A stretch of 64,000 nt of DNA from assembly GCA_021234155.1 (NCBI GenBank), contig JAJEKV010000030.1, positions 14,562,003 through 14,626,002 on the forward strand, written 5' to 3'. Origin of the DNA: Isoetes taiwanensis (taxonomy: Eukaryota > Streptophyta > Lycopodiopsida > Isoetales > Isoetaceae). The notes under the pieces are model-generated. The model worked only from the letters and a program-made list of their open reading frames with translations. It searched no databases and was not told where the DNA came from. Both the position numbers and the translations under genes were made by a program. Numbering within the stretch: the first letter of the stretch is position 1; each line of letters begins with the position of its first letter. Shown piece after piece: positions 23,309-31,129 of this stretch.

Positions 23309-24005
23309 CTCTTGGCACATAATGTCGTTTGAAGGCCTTCGCGAACTTTGAGAATCTGCACTTGTCTCTGCTCATCCCGTGGGCTTTGGCATAGCCCCTC
23401 CACCAAATACGGGCTGCCCCTTTCAAGTTAGCGGTGGCTACTCTGCCCTTGTCTTTATCCTTCATGCCGTAAGCATTTCCGTATTCGCTCATTTCGTCTA
23501 GCCATGCTTCGGCTTCCATCCCTGATCTGTTTTCGCCGGAAAACTGTTCCAGCTTGCGGGCTTTCCAAACATTAGTCAAGGCCGAGTCGACCTTTTTCTG
23601 GTAATCGGACTGGCTTGGCTGTCTCACCCTTATCCTTTCTTCCCTTCGGGCGGTCCTTTCGGTTTCTTTCTCAGACTCAGAGCTTGAGTCCGAGCTATCT
23701 GAAGAGCTGGAGCTAGAAGAACTGCGCCGGCGCCTCTTTCTTTCCTTTCCTTTGTGTTGAGAACGGGCCTCTAGGGCTTGCACGTTCTGATCCTGCCTGT
23801 TATTTCCCCTGCCGGCTAACATGGCTTTTATTTCTTGCAGATCTGACCTCATCTGCGAAATTTCCTCCTCTGGGGTTGGTGCGTAGTACTCTTCGAACAG
23901 ATTCCGAGGCTGGAATTGTCCGATTGGTGTCACGTTCGCCTTGGGCTTGGAATTCAATTTCGACATTCCTGGCTGTTCTAGCTGCACATATTGCATTGGC
24001 ACCAT
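23309..24005 (-). CDS. Gypsy A gag, N-terminal part
   Basis: The frame starts at Met 24005. It has a Gln/Pro linker, then a strongly charged tract (KGKERKRRRRSSSSSSSSDS, about residues 88-115) followed by Glu/Arg-rich sequence. A Gag capsid-like domain comes next (EAWLDEMSEYGNAYG, GAARIWWRGYAKAHG, FAKAFKRHYVPREHK). The conserved W and FKRHYVPREH positions are typical of plant gypsy Gag. The hAT insertion cuts it, and the rest lies at 16700-17159. The Arg/Ser tract is unusual and could act in nuclear import or nucleic-acid binding; that is inference. Confidence 0.88.
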
Positions 24006-24320
24006 TTATCATGAGTTCTTTTGTTGGTTGCATTACGAGTTTGAATGATATGATTGTTAAGACAAAGATATCAAAAAGACATTTAAAATGCAATTCAAAA
24101 GATCTTATATTTTTATTAATATACAGCCGATATATATTAACTTAATACAATAGTCATGATTTTCATTACATAGATTTACTGATGGGATGGGTGATCCTCA
24201 AGGAATTTCTTCACTTGGGCTGTACCCATTGGACCCCAAAAGTTCCGGAGTATATCTCTCGATGATCCCCCTCGGATAGCTAAGGCTAGCTCTTGACCCG
24301 TCTATCGGAGGTATGAGAGT

Positions 24321-24815
24321 TCATTCGCCAACCCGGCCTTGTCGAAGGTGAGGTACATGGTCGAAAATGCTCAAGGCTGTCCTCCGCTTCACTAAAATTA
24401 CATGGTCGACTTTTTCTAATAGCCGGGCGTGCATACCAAAACCAGATAGTGCTATCAACATCTGGATGGCTTCCTCTCCACGTGGGCTGAAAAGCTTATG
24501 AAATACTATTATTGTGCCGTCAGTTAGGAGCGGAAGATAGTATTTAAGTGTTGCTCCGGGTATTCCTCCCCGTGCTCCCGAGGTAGACCTGTGCCTTGAT
24601 GCATGCTGATCGACCGATACTTGAACTAATTCTTCGTAATCATGGAAGAGCGTTCGTACACTTGTTAAGTTCGTGGCTCTCCCTTGGAACCTTGGTAATG
24701 CTTCTTGTGAAGAAGTTTCTGGTAGCAGTGCCCTTGTTGTCTTCCCCCTTATTCCCATCTGCTCTTGGAGTGCCAAAAACTCCTCTTCTGTAGGGAGTTG
24801 CTCTTCCGTCATCAT
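24321..24815 (-). CDS. Gypsy A extra 5' ORF, unknown function (164 aa)
   Basis: A sense-strand frame of 164 residues upstream of gag, starting MMTEEQLPTEEEFLALQEQM. The middle is hydrophobic/charged and includes LKYYLPLLTDGTIIVFHKLF. I recognise no domain. Upstream, in other frames, more protein-like sequence is visible (about 24830-25280, for example FTFYKMFDLEDFIDQETMTF), so this may be the C-terminal part of a longer, broken protein. It could be a lineage-specific accessory protein of the retrotransposon or captured host sequence. Confidence 0.5.
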   Translation of the reverse strand: MMTEEQLPTEEEFLALQEQMGIRGKTTRALLPETSSQEALPRFQGRATNLTSVRTLFHDYEELVQVSVDQHASRHRSTSGARGGIPGATLKYYLPLLTDGTIIVFHKLFSPRGEEAIQMLIALSGFGMHARLLEKVDHVILVKRRTALSIFDHVPHLRQGRVGE

Positions 24816-25350
24816 GCCTCCGATAGTGCTATAGGCTTGATATGGAGCATGTTGTGTCCGTGTATGTTGTTGCTTCTCTTACCCCTTTGGAAAGTCATCG
24901 TTTCTTGGTCGATGAAATCCTCTAAGTCGAACATTTTGTAGAAGGTGAAGGAGTTCGCCGACGCTGGAGCGATCCGTCTCTGATCCGTGCATTCGAAGGT
25001 CTTTAATATCGTTTAGGACGGATATTCCTGCCCCTCGACTATTATCGGTGCTAGACTTGTTATTCCGGATTGGTTGGTTTGCTTATCCTTGGTGTGCTCT
25101 GTGGCCGCCTTCGAATCGGTAACATCCCGCTCGGCTTCTTCGGCGTTCTTCTTGAGTCCACTTCCATTTCTTCTTTCGCTTTTTCTTCTTACATTGTCCT
25201 CACTTTCCCGGATGATTTCGCTATGGCCTCTTTCGTATTCAAGCGGTAGTTGTTCGTCTGCTGCTTTGCGCCCAAGGGTGTGACCTCTAGTGCATTTTGG
25301 ATTGATGGTTCACCTACAGCGGTTTGGGCCCTATAGAATAAATCTGATTG

Positions 25351-25699
25351 CTAAGGTCGCGGTTGTAGGGAAAAATCTCTTTCTATTACTACCGTGGTCA
25401 TGTAATTAGGTAGGCGTTCGGTTCTATTCTGCAGTAGTTTGGCAATGTTGGGTATATGATTAAGGGTTGTTTGCAATGTAGTCTTTGGTACAAAGTACCC
25501 TATGCATGGGGGTACTTCTTGCAAGCTAGGAGCTACTTTCTCTTGGAATTCTTGCAGAACTTCTTTGGTAGAGCGGTTGGAGTTCGGGGGTTGCCGACAA
25601 GTCAAATTATTTCTGAAAAACTTGGAATACTAGGTTAACATCTACCTCAGCAACGTGGGGAGAGGCGCTGTACCAGCTGATGAAGGATGAAGTAGCCAT
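25351..25699 (-). CDS. Gypsy A extra 5' ORF behind second TATA module, unknown
   Basis: An ATG at 25699 (minus strand, G at +4) lies about 115 nt downstream of a TATAAATA box. That frame runs 30 codons to a stop. A second frame (about 25605-25351) continues with protein-like sequence (TKEVLQEFQEKVAPSLQEV). They may belong together through an intron or an indel. No family is recognised. It may also connect to the pieces down to 24321. Confidence 0.4.
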
Positions 25700-25810
25700 G
25701 AGGAGGAGTGTGCAGCCGATGTCAAACAGAACTGGAAGCGCTTGAGGAGGCTGGAAGATCGCCTTGGGCACATGAGCAACTTTGTAGGTGTGGTTTCAAG
25801 GTTATGAGGG

Positions 25811-25818
25811 TATTTATA
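25811..25818 (-). promoter_or_regulatory. TATA box of second internal module
   Basis: The minus strand reads CCCTATAAATACCC, a good plant TATA box. An AAACCCTAAAA (telo-box-like) motif lies just upstream, near 25833-25850. It precedes the ORF start at 25699 and lies downstream of palindromes 1 and 2. This is promoter-like by sequence only. Confidence 0.5.
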
Positions 25819-26000
25819 GGGATCTTGTACCCTAAAATTTTTAGGGTTTCCTAAACTTTTGGCATTTGGAGATGAAGTTGAATGTTTCTAGGTTAATTTG
25901 GAGCTAGAAATGGCTTGTATACGGTTTTAGGGTTCCAATGCAATAAATTTTGATCGAATTGGATACATCTAGCTCAAGTTATGGACCTTGAAAGGTCGGA

Positions 26001-26074
26001 CCCTCTAAGGGTGCGCGAGGAGGGTGTTAGGTTGGGACCTAAGTGGCCTCTGGCGCACTCTTGGAGGTGTTGGT
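26001..26074. repeat. Palindrome copy 1
   Basis: Outer arms CTCTAAGGGTGCGC and GCGCACTCTTGGAG flank an inner TTAGGT...ACCTAA pair. This is one of four ~75-bp near-perfect two-part palindromes found only in the Gypsy A 5' region. Confidence 0.75.
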
Positions 26075-26210
26075 CTATCTGTGCCTAATGGGTGTCAAGA
26101 ACAAGTTCAAAGACGTGAATTCCTAATTATTTTCTTCTTAACTGCAAGTTTCTTTGCTTATTTACTTCATTTGGAGCAGGTAAGTGGCTGATCAAGGGCC
26201 CAGTTGGCTG

Positions 26211-26287
26211 GACCCCTCTAAGAGTGCGCGAGGAGGGTGTTAGGTTGAGACCTAACTGTGCTCTGGCGCACTCTTAGAGGTGTTGGC
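26211..26287. repeat. Palindrome copy 2
   Basis: Outer arms CTCTAAGAGTGCGC and GCGCACTCTTAGAG are perfect complements (14 bp). The inner pair is TTAGGT...ACCTAA. It lies 210 bp from copy 1 in the same orientation. Confidence 0.8.
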
Positions 26288-26743
26288 CAAATTTTGATAT
26301 TTGCTCCTTAACTATTACTATACTTAATCCGATGCTCGTTTAAACAACTATATATCCTTTTCATTCAAAATTTTATACATTACATATAAGCCTGTTAGTT
26401 ACAAAAAGGTAGCTTCTGCTCTATTTATCTGTCCTCTTAATGTATTTGGCCAGTCTCATATCCTTTGGTTGAAGCGTGACTCTTTTTGCATGGAGCGTGC
26501 ATGCCAGTGAATCCTCGAAGTGCTGCACGACTTCCATCTCTGCTGCTTCTTGTAAGGCGAGTAACATATCGTTAGTTACTCGCTTGTTGGGGTCGAAGTC
26601 CCGCAGAATCTAAATGACGAATCACGGAATCTTTCGGGGATCAGGAATCCCGTAACTTTCCGTTGGAAGTGGCGGATTTTTCGGGAGAACTCTTACAAGC
26701 GAGGGAGTCTTGGGATCTTTCATAGGCTTCTTGAGTCGGAAGC

Positions 26744-27252
26744 TCACGGTGGAGGTATGTTGGAATGCTTCTCGTGTTGGCCGCCCTTCTTGATATACCT
26801 TACCACAGTGTGCCTCATGGTATCACGGTACTTTCGGCGTGCATCTTCTTGTATATTGTGTAATCTGCTGGCTCTTTCTTGTATCTCCTCTACGGCCCCC
26901 AAAGCGTCGAGTCCACAGCCGTTTGTTCGCCTTCTTTGCGGCTGCTTTCTCCTCCCTAGCTTCTTTGCCTCTTGCCATTCTGTAAGCGGTGGAGGCAGCG
27001 GGGGCCAGCTCAAGTGCGTCTTTGCACGGTCGGGTGGGGGTGGGTTCTCCTCTTGGGGTTCATGCCCATTATCGGGATGAGGGGTTACTGGCTTGCGAGG
27101 ATTCTCCAGTTCCTAGAAGCTCTTCTTCCAAGAAGTTCGGCAAATCACCGGTATCTTCAGACGAGGATGGAGGTTGGTGGCCTTCGGTTGGTTCATAGAT
27201 GGCGGCATGCCGACCCAGAGGTCCTCCTTTCTTGGGCGGGGTTCTTCAGTCA
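26744..27252 (-). pseudogene. Continuation of H3-tail-mimic ORF region (frameshifted)
   Basis: After the stop at 27253 protein-like sequence continues in other minus-strand frames. It includes a Pro/Glu-rich stretch (about 27080-27250) and a frame at 27013-26744 with EAKKLGRRKQPQRRR and helical DARRKYRDTMRHTVVRYIKK. It may be the C-terminal part of the same protein, separated by indels. No domain is recognised. Confidence 0.4.
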
Positions 27253-27591
27253 TTACCTTTTGCCCTTCACGCGGGTTCTTCCCACGCTCTTGGTCCTTTG
27301 CTTTAATTTGGTCTTCTTCTTCTGCTTGGCTTCTCTTTCGCTTTTCCTTCTTGCCCTCTCCTCCTTTCTCTTGGCCTTTTCTTCTCTTCTCTTTGCCTTC
27401 TCTTCCTTCTTCCTGGTTTTTTCTTCCTTCTTGTGCCTCTTTTCCAAATTTCGATAGTACCTAGGTCGCCGCTCCATGTCGGCCTTCAATTTCTCGTCTG
27501 CATCTTTGAGCTTCTGCTCGGCGGCGAGGACTTGGGCGCTGGGCTTATCATCTCTGCTTGGCTTACGAGCGGTCTGTTTCGTTCTAGCCAT
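27253..27591 (-). CDS. Basic protein with histone H3-identical N-terminus (112 aa)
   Basis: The ATG at 27591 sits in CACACAATGGCT, which fits the plant initiation consensus (A at -3, GC at +4/+5). The protein begins MARTKQTARK, identical to the first ten encoded residues of histone H3, then diverges (PSRDDKPSAQ). The remaining ~90 residues form a very basic Lys/Glu/Arg-rich helix-like tail (for example EEKAKRREEKAKRKEERARR), with no histone-fold helices. The residues corresponding to H3 K4, R8 and K9 are all present. A TATA box lies about 105 nt upstream. The frame is open for a further 50 codons upstream, including an ATG at 27741, so the mimic is N-terminal only if the 27591 ATG is used. 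It is part of Gypsy A, in the same strand as gag-pol. Function as a chromatin-directed mimic is inference. Confidence 0.65.
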   Translation of the reverse strand: MARTKQTARKPSRDDKPSAQVLAAEQKLKDADEKLKADMERRPRYYRNLEKRHKKEEKTRKKEEKAKRREEKAKRKEERARRKSEREAKQKKKTKLKQRTKSVGRTRVKGKR

Positions 27592-27693
27592 TGTGTGACA
27601 TCGTTCGATTTGGAGCAGGGCGCCAGAAGATCGCCTATCGGAAGGAGCTTGCAGAATCACGTGAGAAACCCTAAAAATGAGGCCTACGTCCAG

Positions 27694-27702
27694 TAATTTA
27701 TA
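27694..27702 (-). promoter_or_regulatory. TATA box of first internal module
   Basis: The minus strand reads AAACCCTATAAATTACTGG. The box lies between the upstream in-frame ATG (27741) and the H3-mimic ATG (27591). A transcript starting ~30 nt downstream would therefore begin translation at the mimic ATG. Assignment is by sequence only. Confidence 0.5.
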
Positions 27703-27813
27703 GGGTTTAATTTTTTTTAGGGTTTGGTCGAATTTGGTCATTTTGTTGGTTTGCTGGCGAAATTCTCCCCACCTTGAATAAAAGTGGAGTCTTCTTCAGC
27801 AATTTTCCTTCAA

Positions 27814-27888
27814 ACCCCTCCAAGAGTGCGCGAGAAGGGTGTTAGGTTCGGACCTAACTGTGCCCTGGCGCACCCTTAGAGGTGTTGC
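27814..27888. repeat. Palindrome copy 3
   Basis: Outer arms CTCCAAGAGTGCGC and GCGCACCCTTAGAG, with inner TTAGGT...ACCTAA. The two differences from a perfect stem become G-U pairs in the minus-strand (element-sense) RNA. Confidence 0.75.
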
Positions 27889-28026
27889 CCTTTTCTGCCC
27901 TAAGCTTTTGCAATTTACACATATTAACATGCGTTTCGCACTAATTTAAGCATCCTAAGTAAGACTCTACCATTACTTTTATATTTTGGGTAAGTTTTGA
28001 GCAAATTCCGTAGTCGCTTTTAAGGG

Positions 28027-28102
28027 ACCCCTCCAAGAGTGCGCGAGGAGGGTATTAGGTCATGACCTAACTATGCTCTGGCGCACCTTTAGAGGTGTCG
28101 GC
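28027..28102. repeat. Palindrome copy 4
   Basis: Outer arms CTCCAAGAGTGCGC and GCGCACCTTTAGAG around an inner TTAGGTCATGACCTAA, itself a perfect 16-bp palindrome. It lies about 210 bp from copy 3, matching the spacing of copies 1 and 2. Confidence 0.75.
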
Positions 28103-28342
28103 AAAAAAAGTGATTAAAATTTATTAGGCTTTCCTAGGAAACTTTTCTCTTGTCTATTTCATCTAAAATATGTTCTCTAATTATCCTAATTCTAGATAAT
28201 TGCTAACTCTACCCCGGGAAAGAAAAAATTTCCCACTACTCGAGGTTCGTGCTTGGGCTTTTATCTCCAAGACTGAATGTCTAGATTAGTTAGTTCCTAT
28301 ATAATTACGGTCAGTGCTCGATCCTGGTCCGCCAAGATCAAA

Positions 28343-28353
28343 GCTCGATACCA
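28343..28353 (-). other. Gypsy A primer-binding site
   Basis: The minus strand reads TGGTATCGAGC just inside the 5' LTR, close to TGGTATCAGAGC (initiator-Met tRNA). Confidence 0.7.
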
Positions 28354-28354
28354 T

Positions 28355-29926
28355 TGGACGTCCGGCCCAGCTCATATCACGATGCCCGATGTATACGCCA
28401 ACCTGGAGATCATCCCTCAAACCCGACACACCTCGGCCGACGTGAGGCCGTCCACCTAACATCCGGGCTCTTGATGGTGGCCAAGAACCCGACGGGGAAG
28501 AATGGGCGTGTCATTCATCCCGTCTCCCTGGGATCGATCTAGCTGCTGAGCGTAAACACACATGAGCACATGACACAAATCAATAATAACATACCCACAG
28601 AAGGGTGGTCCACCATATCACCGATAGCTGCAACAACACATCAAGACATCAATATAGCAAGGGGAAATCCTATCGGGCTCGGACTCATGGGGAAAGACCC
28701 GGCGGCAGGCTCCCGGATAGCAATGCGATGAAATTCATGGCATATGGATTTGGCTGGCATAGGAACATGGCAGTTGGGTAGTCCACTCCATCCGCCCCTC
28801 ACGTGCATACTTTGCGGATAGGCTGAAAAGTATTGGAGCCCGATCGTAGCCTTTGCGGGTTCATAGCCAGCGGGGCTACTACTTGGGTTGCATCTCCCAG
28901 CTCCCGATGAGGCAGAAGGAGATCACTCCCCTCCAGAAGGTTCATGTCAATCACAGGCGAGCTAGAGAGCTACTGCTCGTATACGACTTGAACCCCTAGG
29001 AGGCGACGCATCACCCAAGAGGTGTCGAGCCCATACCCTGCCGCCGCCCACGATTATGCGAGGGGTATTAGGCCTAGCTCACAATGTTCCCCACGGCCGC
29101 TAATTCACCCGGAGGGATCAAGCTGTGATCAGACAAGCCCTTCCTTGTCGGGCCCGGTCTAGCTCCGCCACTCCGCGCCCCGGCTGACTCTCTTATGCAC
29201 AGGTAATAATTGGGAATTAATGGGCTAAAACTAGGATCGTACAACTACTTGGGCTCTGGGTCTCTACCCCCCTTCCCAATAGACAAGAGTGGCGCATAGA
29301 ATGACAAAGCATCATCACAACGGAACTGAAATAATAGAATACACCTATTCTAATCTATCTAATCATACATGGTTAGGTTCCTTTGTTAGTGTCTATCATT
29401 ATTAGGCTGTAGGGGTAGCCTATAGCTAAGAATGAATATGAATCCCTATAGAATGAGAGCTGGCTTCGGATCTAACTATCGGATCAACTACTAACCCGCT
29501 TCTTGGCTGGCTCCACCTCCTCTGAAGGCATCCATCTTGCTGGTTCTCGAGAGCTCTTTGGTCTTGGATCGGCCGCAACCTAGGAATTCCAGTTCCTCAC
29601 ACTCTTTGTTGGGTGAAAAGGCGTCCTGCTTTCAATCCGACCTATAGGGCACGGAAATCAAAGGGTTTCCCTTTTAGGGTTTATGTCCCTTTATCACCCG
29701 CAATTTAGGGCTGGTCCTTTTGGTCAATGGGCTATTGCCACATGGCAAAAAGATATTATATTCACATGTGGTCTTAACATGTGCAATATAATGGTTCGCG
29801 AATTGGGTCGCACCTAGGGTACTTCCTTTATGGTCATTTGTGTACATGTATGAATTAGGCATGTACTAGTGACGATGTCGATATAATATACATTATTCAT
29901 ATCGTATATTATTCTGAAAATAGACA
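28355..29926 (-). repeat. Gypsy A 5' LTR (right copy)
   Basis: It aligns with 10896-12425 along its length. Its outer ~10 bp (29917-29926) do not match the other copy well and read as LINE coding sequence in frame, so the true edge may be near 29916. Confidence 0.8.
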
Positions 29927-30150
29927 ATAATGGCGATCAAGGGCCACCTCTCAAGAGGCAATATCGTCTCTACCAGATGGGAATTTGATATGGGACTGTG
30001 GTCTTCACCTAGTGCTGCATTACTAAGAAGGCTTTCGGACCTGCTCCAAGTCATTCAAGTAGTAGCCCCCATACTTCCCCCAGTATATAAAGGACAGGCT
30101 CCACTAAGACCTTGAGCAGGTGTGACTGATGGGCCCAATCATACAACTCC
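29917..30150 (-). pseudogene. LINE reverse transcriptase, segment 2
   Basis: The minus strand encodes LYDWAHQSHLLK, VEPVLYILGEVWG and, after a shift, PLERWPLIAIIVYF, the order seen after the RT catalytic domain of plant LINEs (DW...LV.PVL.YG.EVWG). It continues the frame of the segment at 41174-41519 when Gypsy B is removed. The bases 30146-30150 (ACTCC) are the Gypsy B target duplication. Confidence 0.65.
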
Positions 30151-30735
30151 TGTTTGGGGTGCGGGTTCGGGGAACTCTGGAAGACAGACCCCTGTGAGGA
30201 CCCGTGGATCTAACGAGGGAGAGTCCAGGGGGACTATGTCACGCCGGGATTTGGCAAGAAGAGAAGAAGAAGAAGAAAAACAGAACAAATGAGAGAAAAT
30301 GATAAGCTTCCTTGATATCAATGATGAACATACATGAGCTCGCATAGAGAGAAAAACTGAAAGGAGACAAGACTCAAAACTCATCTAAAAAACTCGTGCT
30401 AGCTCTACTCATATATATAGTACAATGGCCTTGGGCCCAATATAGACACTCTCCGACCGATCGGTGCGCTCTCGGAAGGAGGCCCGATTTTGAGGAATGT
30501 TGGTGCCTCTTGAAGTGCCTAGAATCACGCTCGACGCTGACGCTTGCGGACGGTGGCCGACCCGTCACTTGTGCGAGCGTGTTCTTGTTGACAACCCACA
30601 TGCTTTGATCAAGGTGGTGATGCGCTGGTCTTCATGCAGCCTTTTGATGGCTGACCCGTGGTCGACCGAGGATCCTTGAGCTTGACTCGTCTGTCAGATG
30701 CATGAATAGTCCTGCATCAGAGGCAGGGACTAACA
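30151..30735 (-). repeat. Gypsy B 3' LTR (left copy)
   Basis: On the minus strand it starts TGTTAGTCCCTG and ends ACCCCAAACA. A TATA-like stretch (ACTATATATATGAG on the minus strand, near 30408-30421) is shared with the other copy and probably marks the transcription start. Confidence 0.85.
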
Positions 30736-31129
30736 CCCCACCAAATGACACTCAGAGTGAAGAAAAAGGAGGAAGTGTTTCGAGGGAGGGAAGCCATCTG
30801 GCGAAAAGTGATCCCCACGGGAGGAGAGGACGTGCACCATTATGGTAATGGCTAAATGAGATCCCGGGCGTGTTTGAAGAGCAGGAGGAGTGTTTTGGCC
30901 AAGGCGTGATCTGCATCAATAAGAAAGCGAGAGCCGCACCATGTCTTCAAGGGCGCATGGTATGCTCGAAGAAATGTACCCGACATTCCATGAGGAGATG
31001 TGTCCTGAGGCCAAAGGCACTTACACCGCATTGGATTGTGATGAAAAATGGGGACGCTGCCGATTTAAGGAACTTAGCAAAATGCATTTGAGGGCAGCAC
31101 AAAAACTCGCTTGAAAGATGGATCAAGGA

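Larger units (their letters stand above)
10896..29926 (-). mobile_element. Gypsy A: Ty3/gypsy chromovirus with extra 5' ORFs and nested hAT elements
   Basis: Direct repeats at 10896-12425 and 28355-29926 are the LTRs. On the minus strand the order is 5' LTR, initiator-Met-type primer-binding site, extra ORFs (27.6-24.3 kb), gag, protease, RT, RNase H, integrase with a chromodomain, polypurine tract and 3' LTR. About 6.1 kb of nested hAT DNA interrupts gag, leaving an original element of roughly 12.9 kb. The flanks are LINE coding sequence whose frame reads through the insertion. I could not find a clean target duplication, and the right end (about 29917-29926) seems to have lost or changed its last ~10 bp. 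Confidence 0.85.

Noticed and set aside
27253-27591. A genuine histone H3 gene
   Set aside because: Only the first ten residues match; the histone-fold region is absent and the rest is a basic charged tail.
26001-28102. CRISPR-like array
   Set aside because: Only four palindromes with unequal spacing in plant transposon DNA, with no spacer structure.
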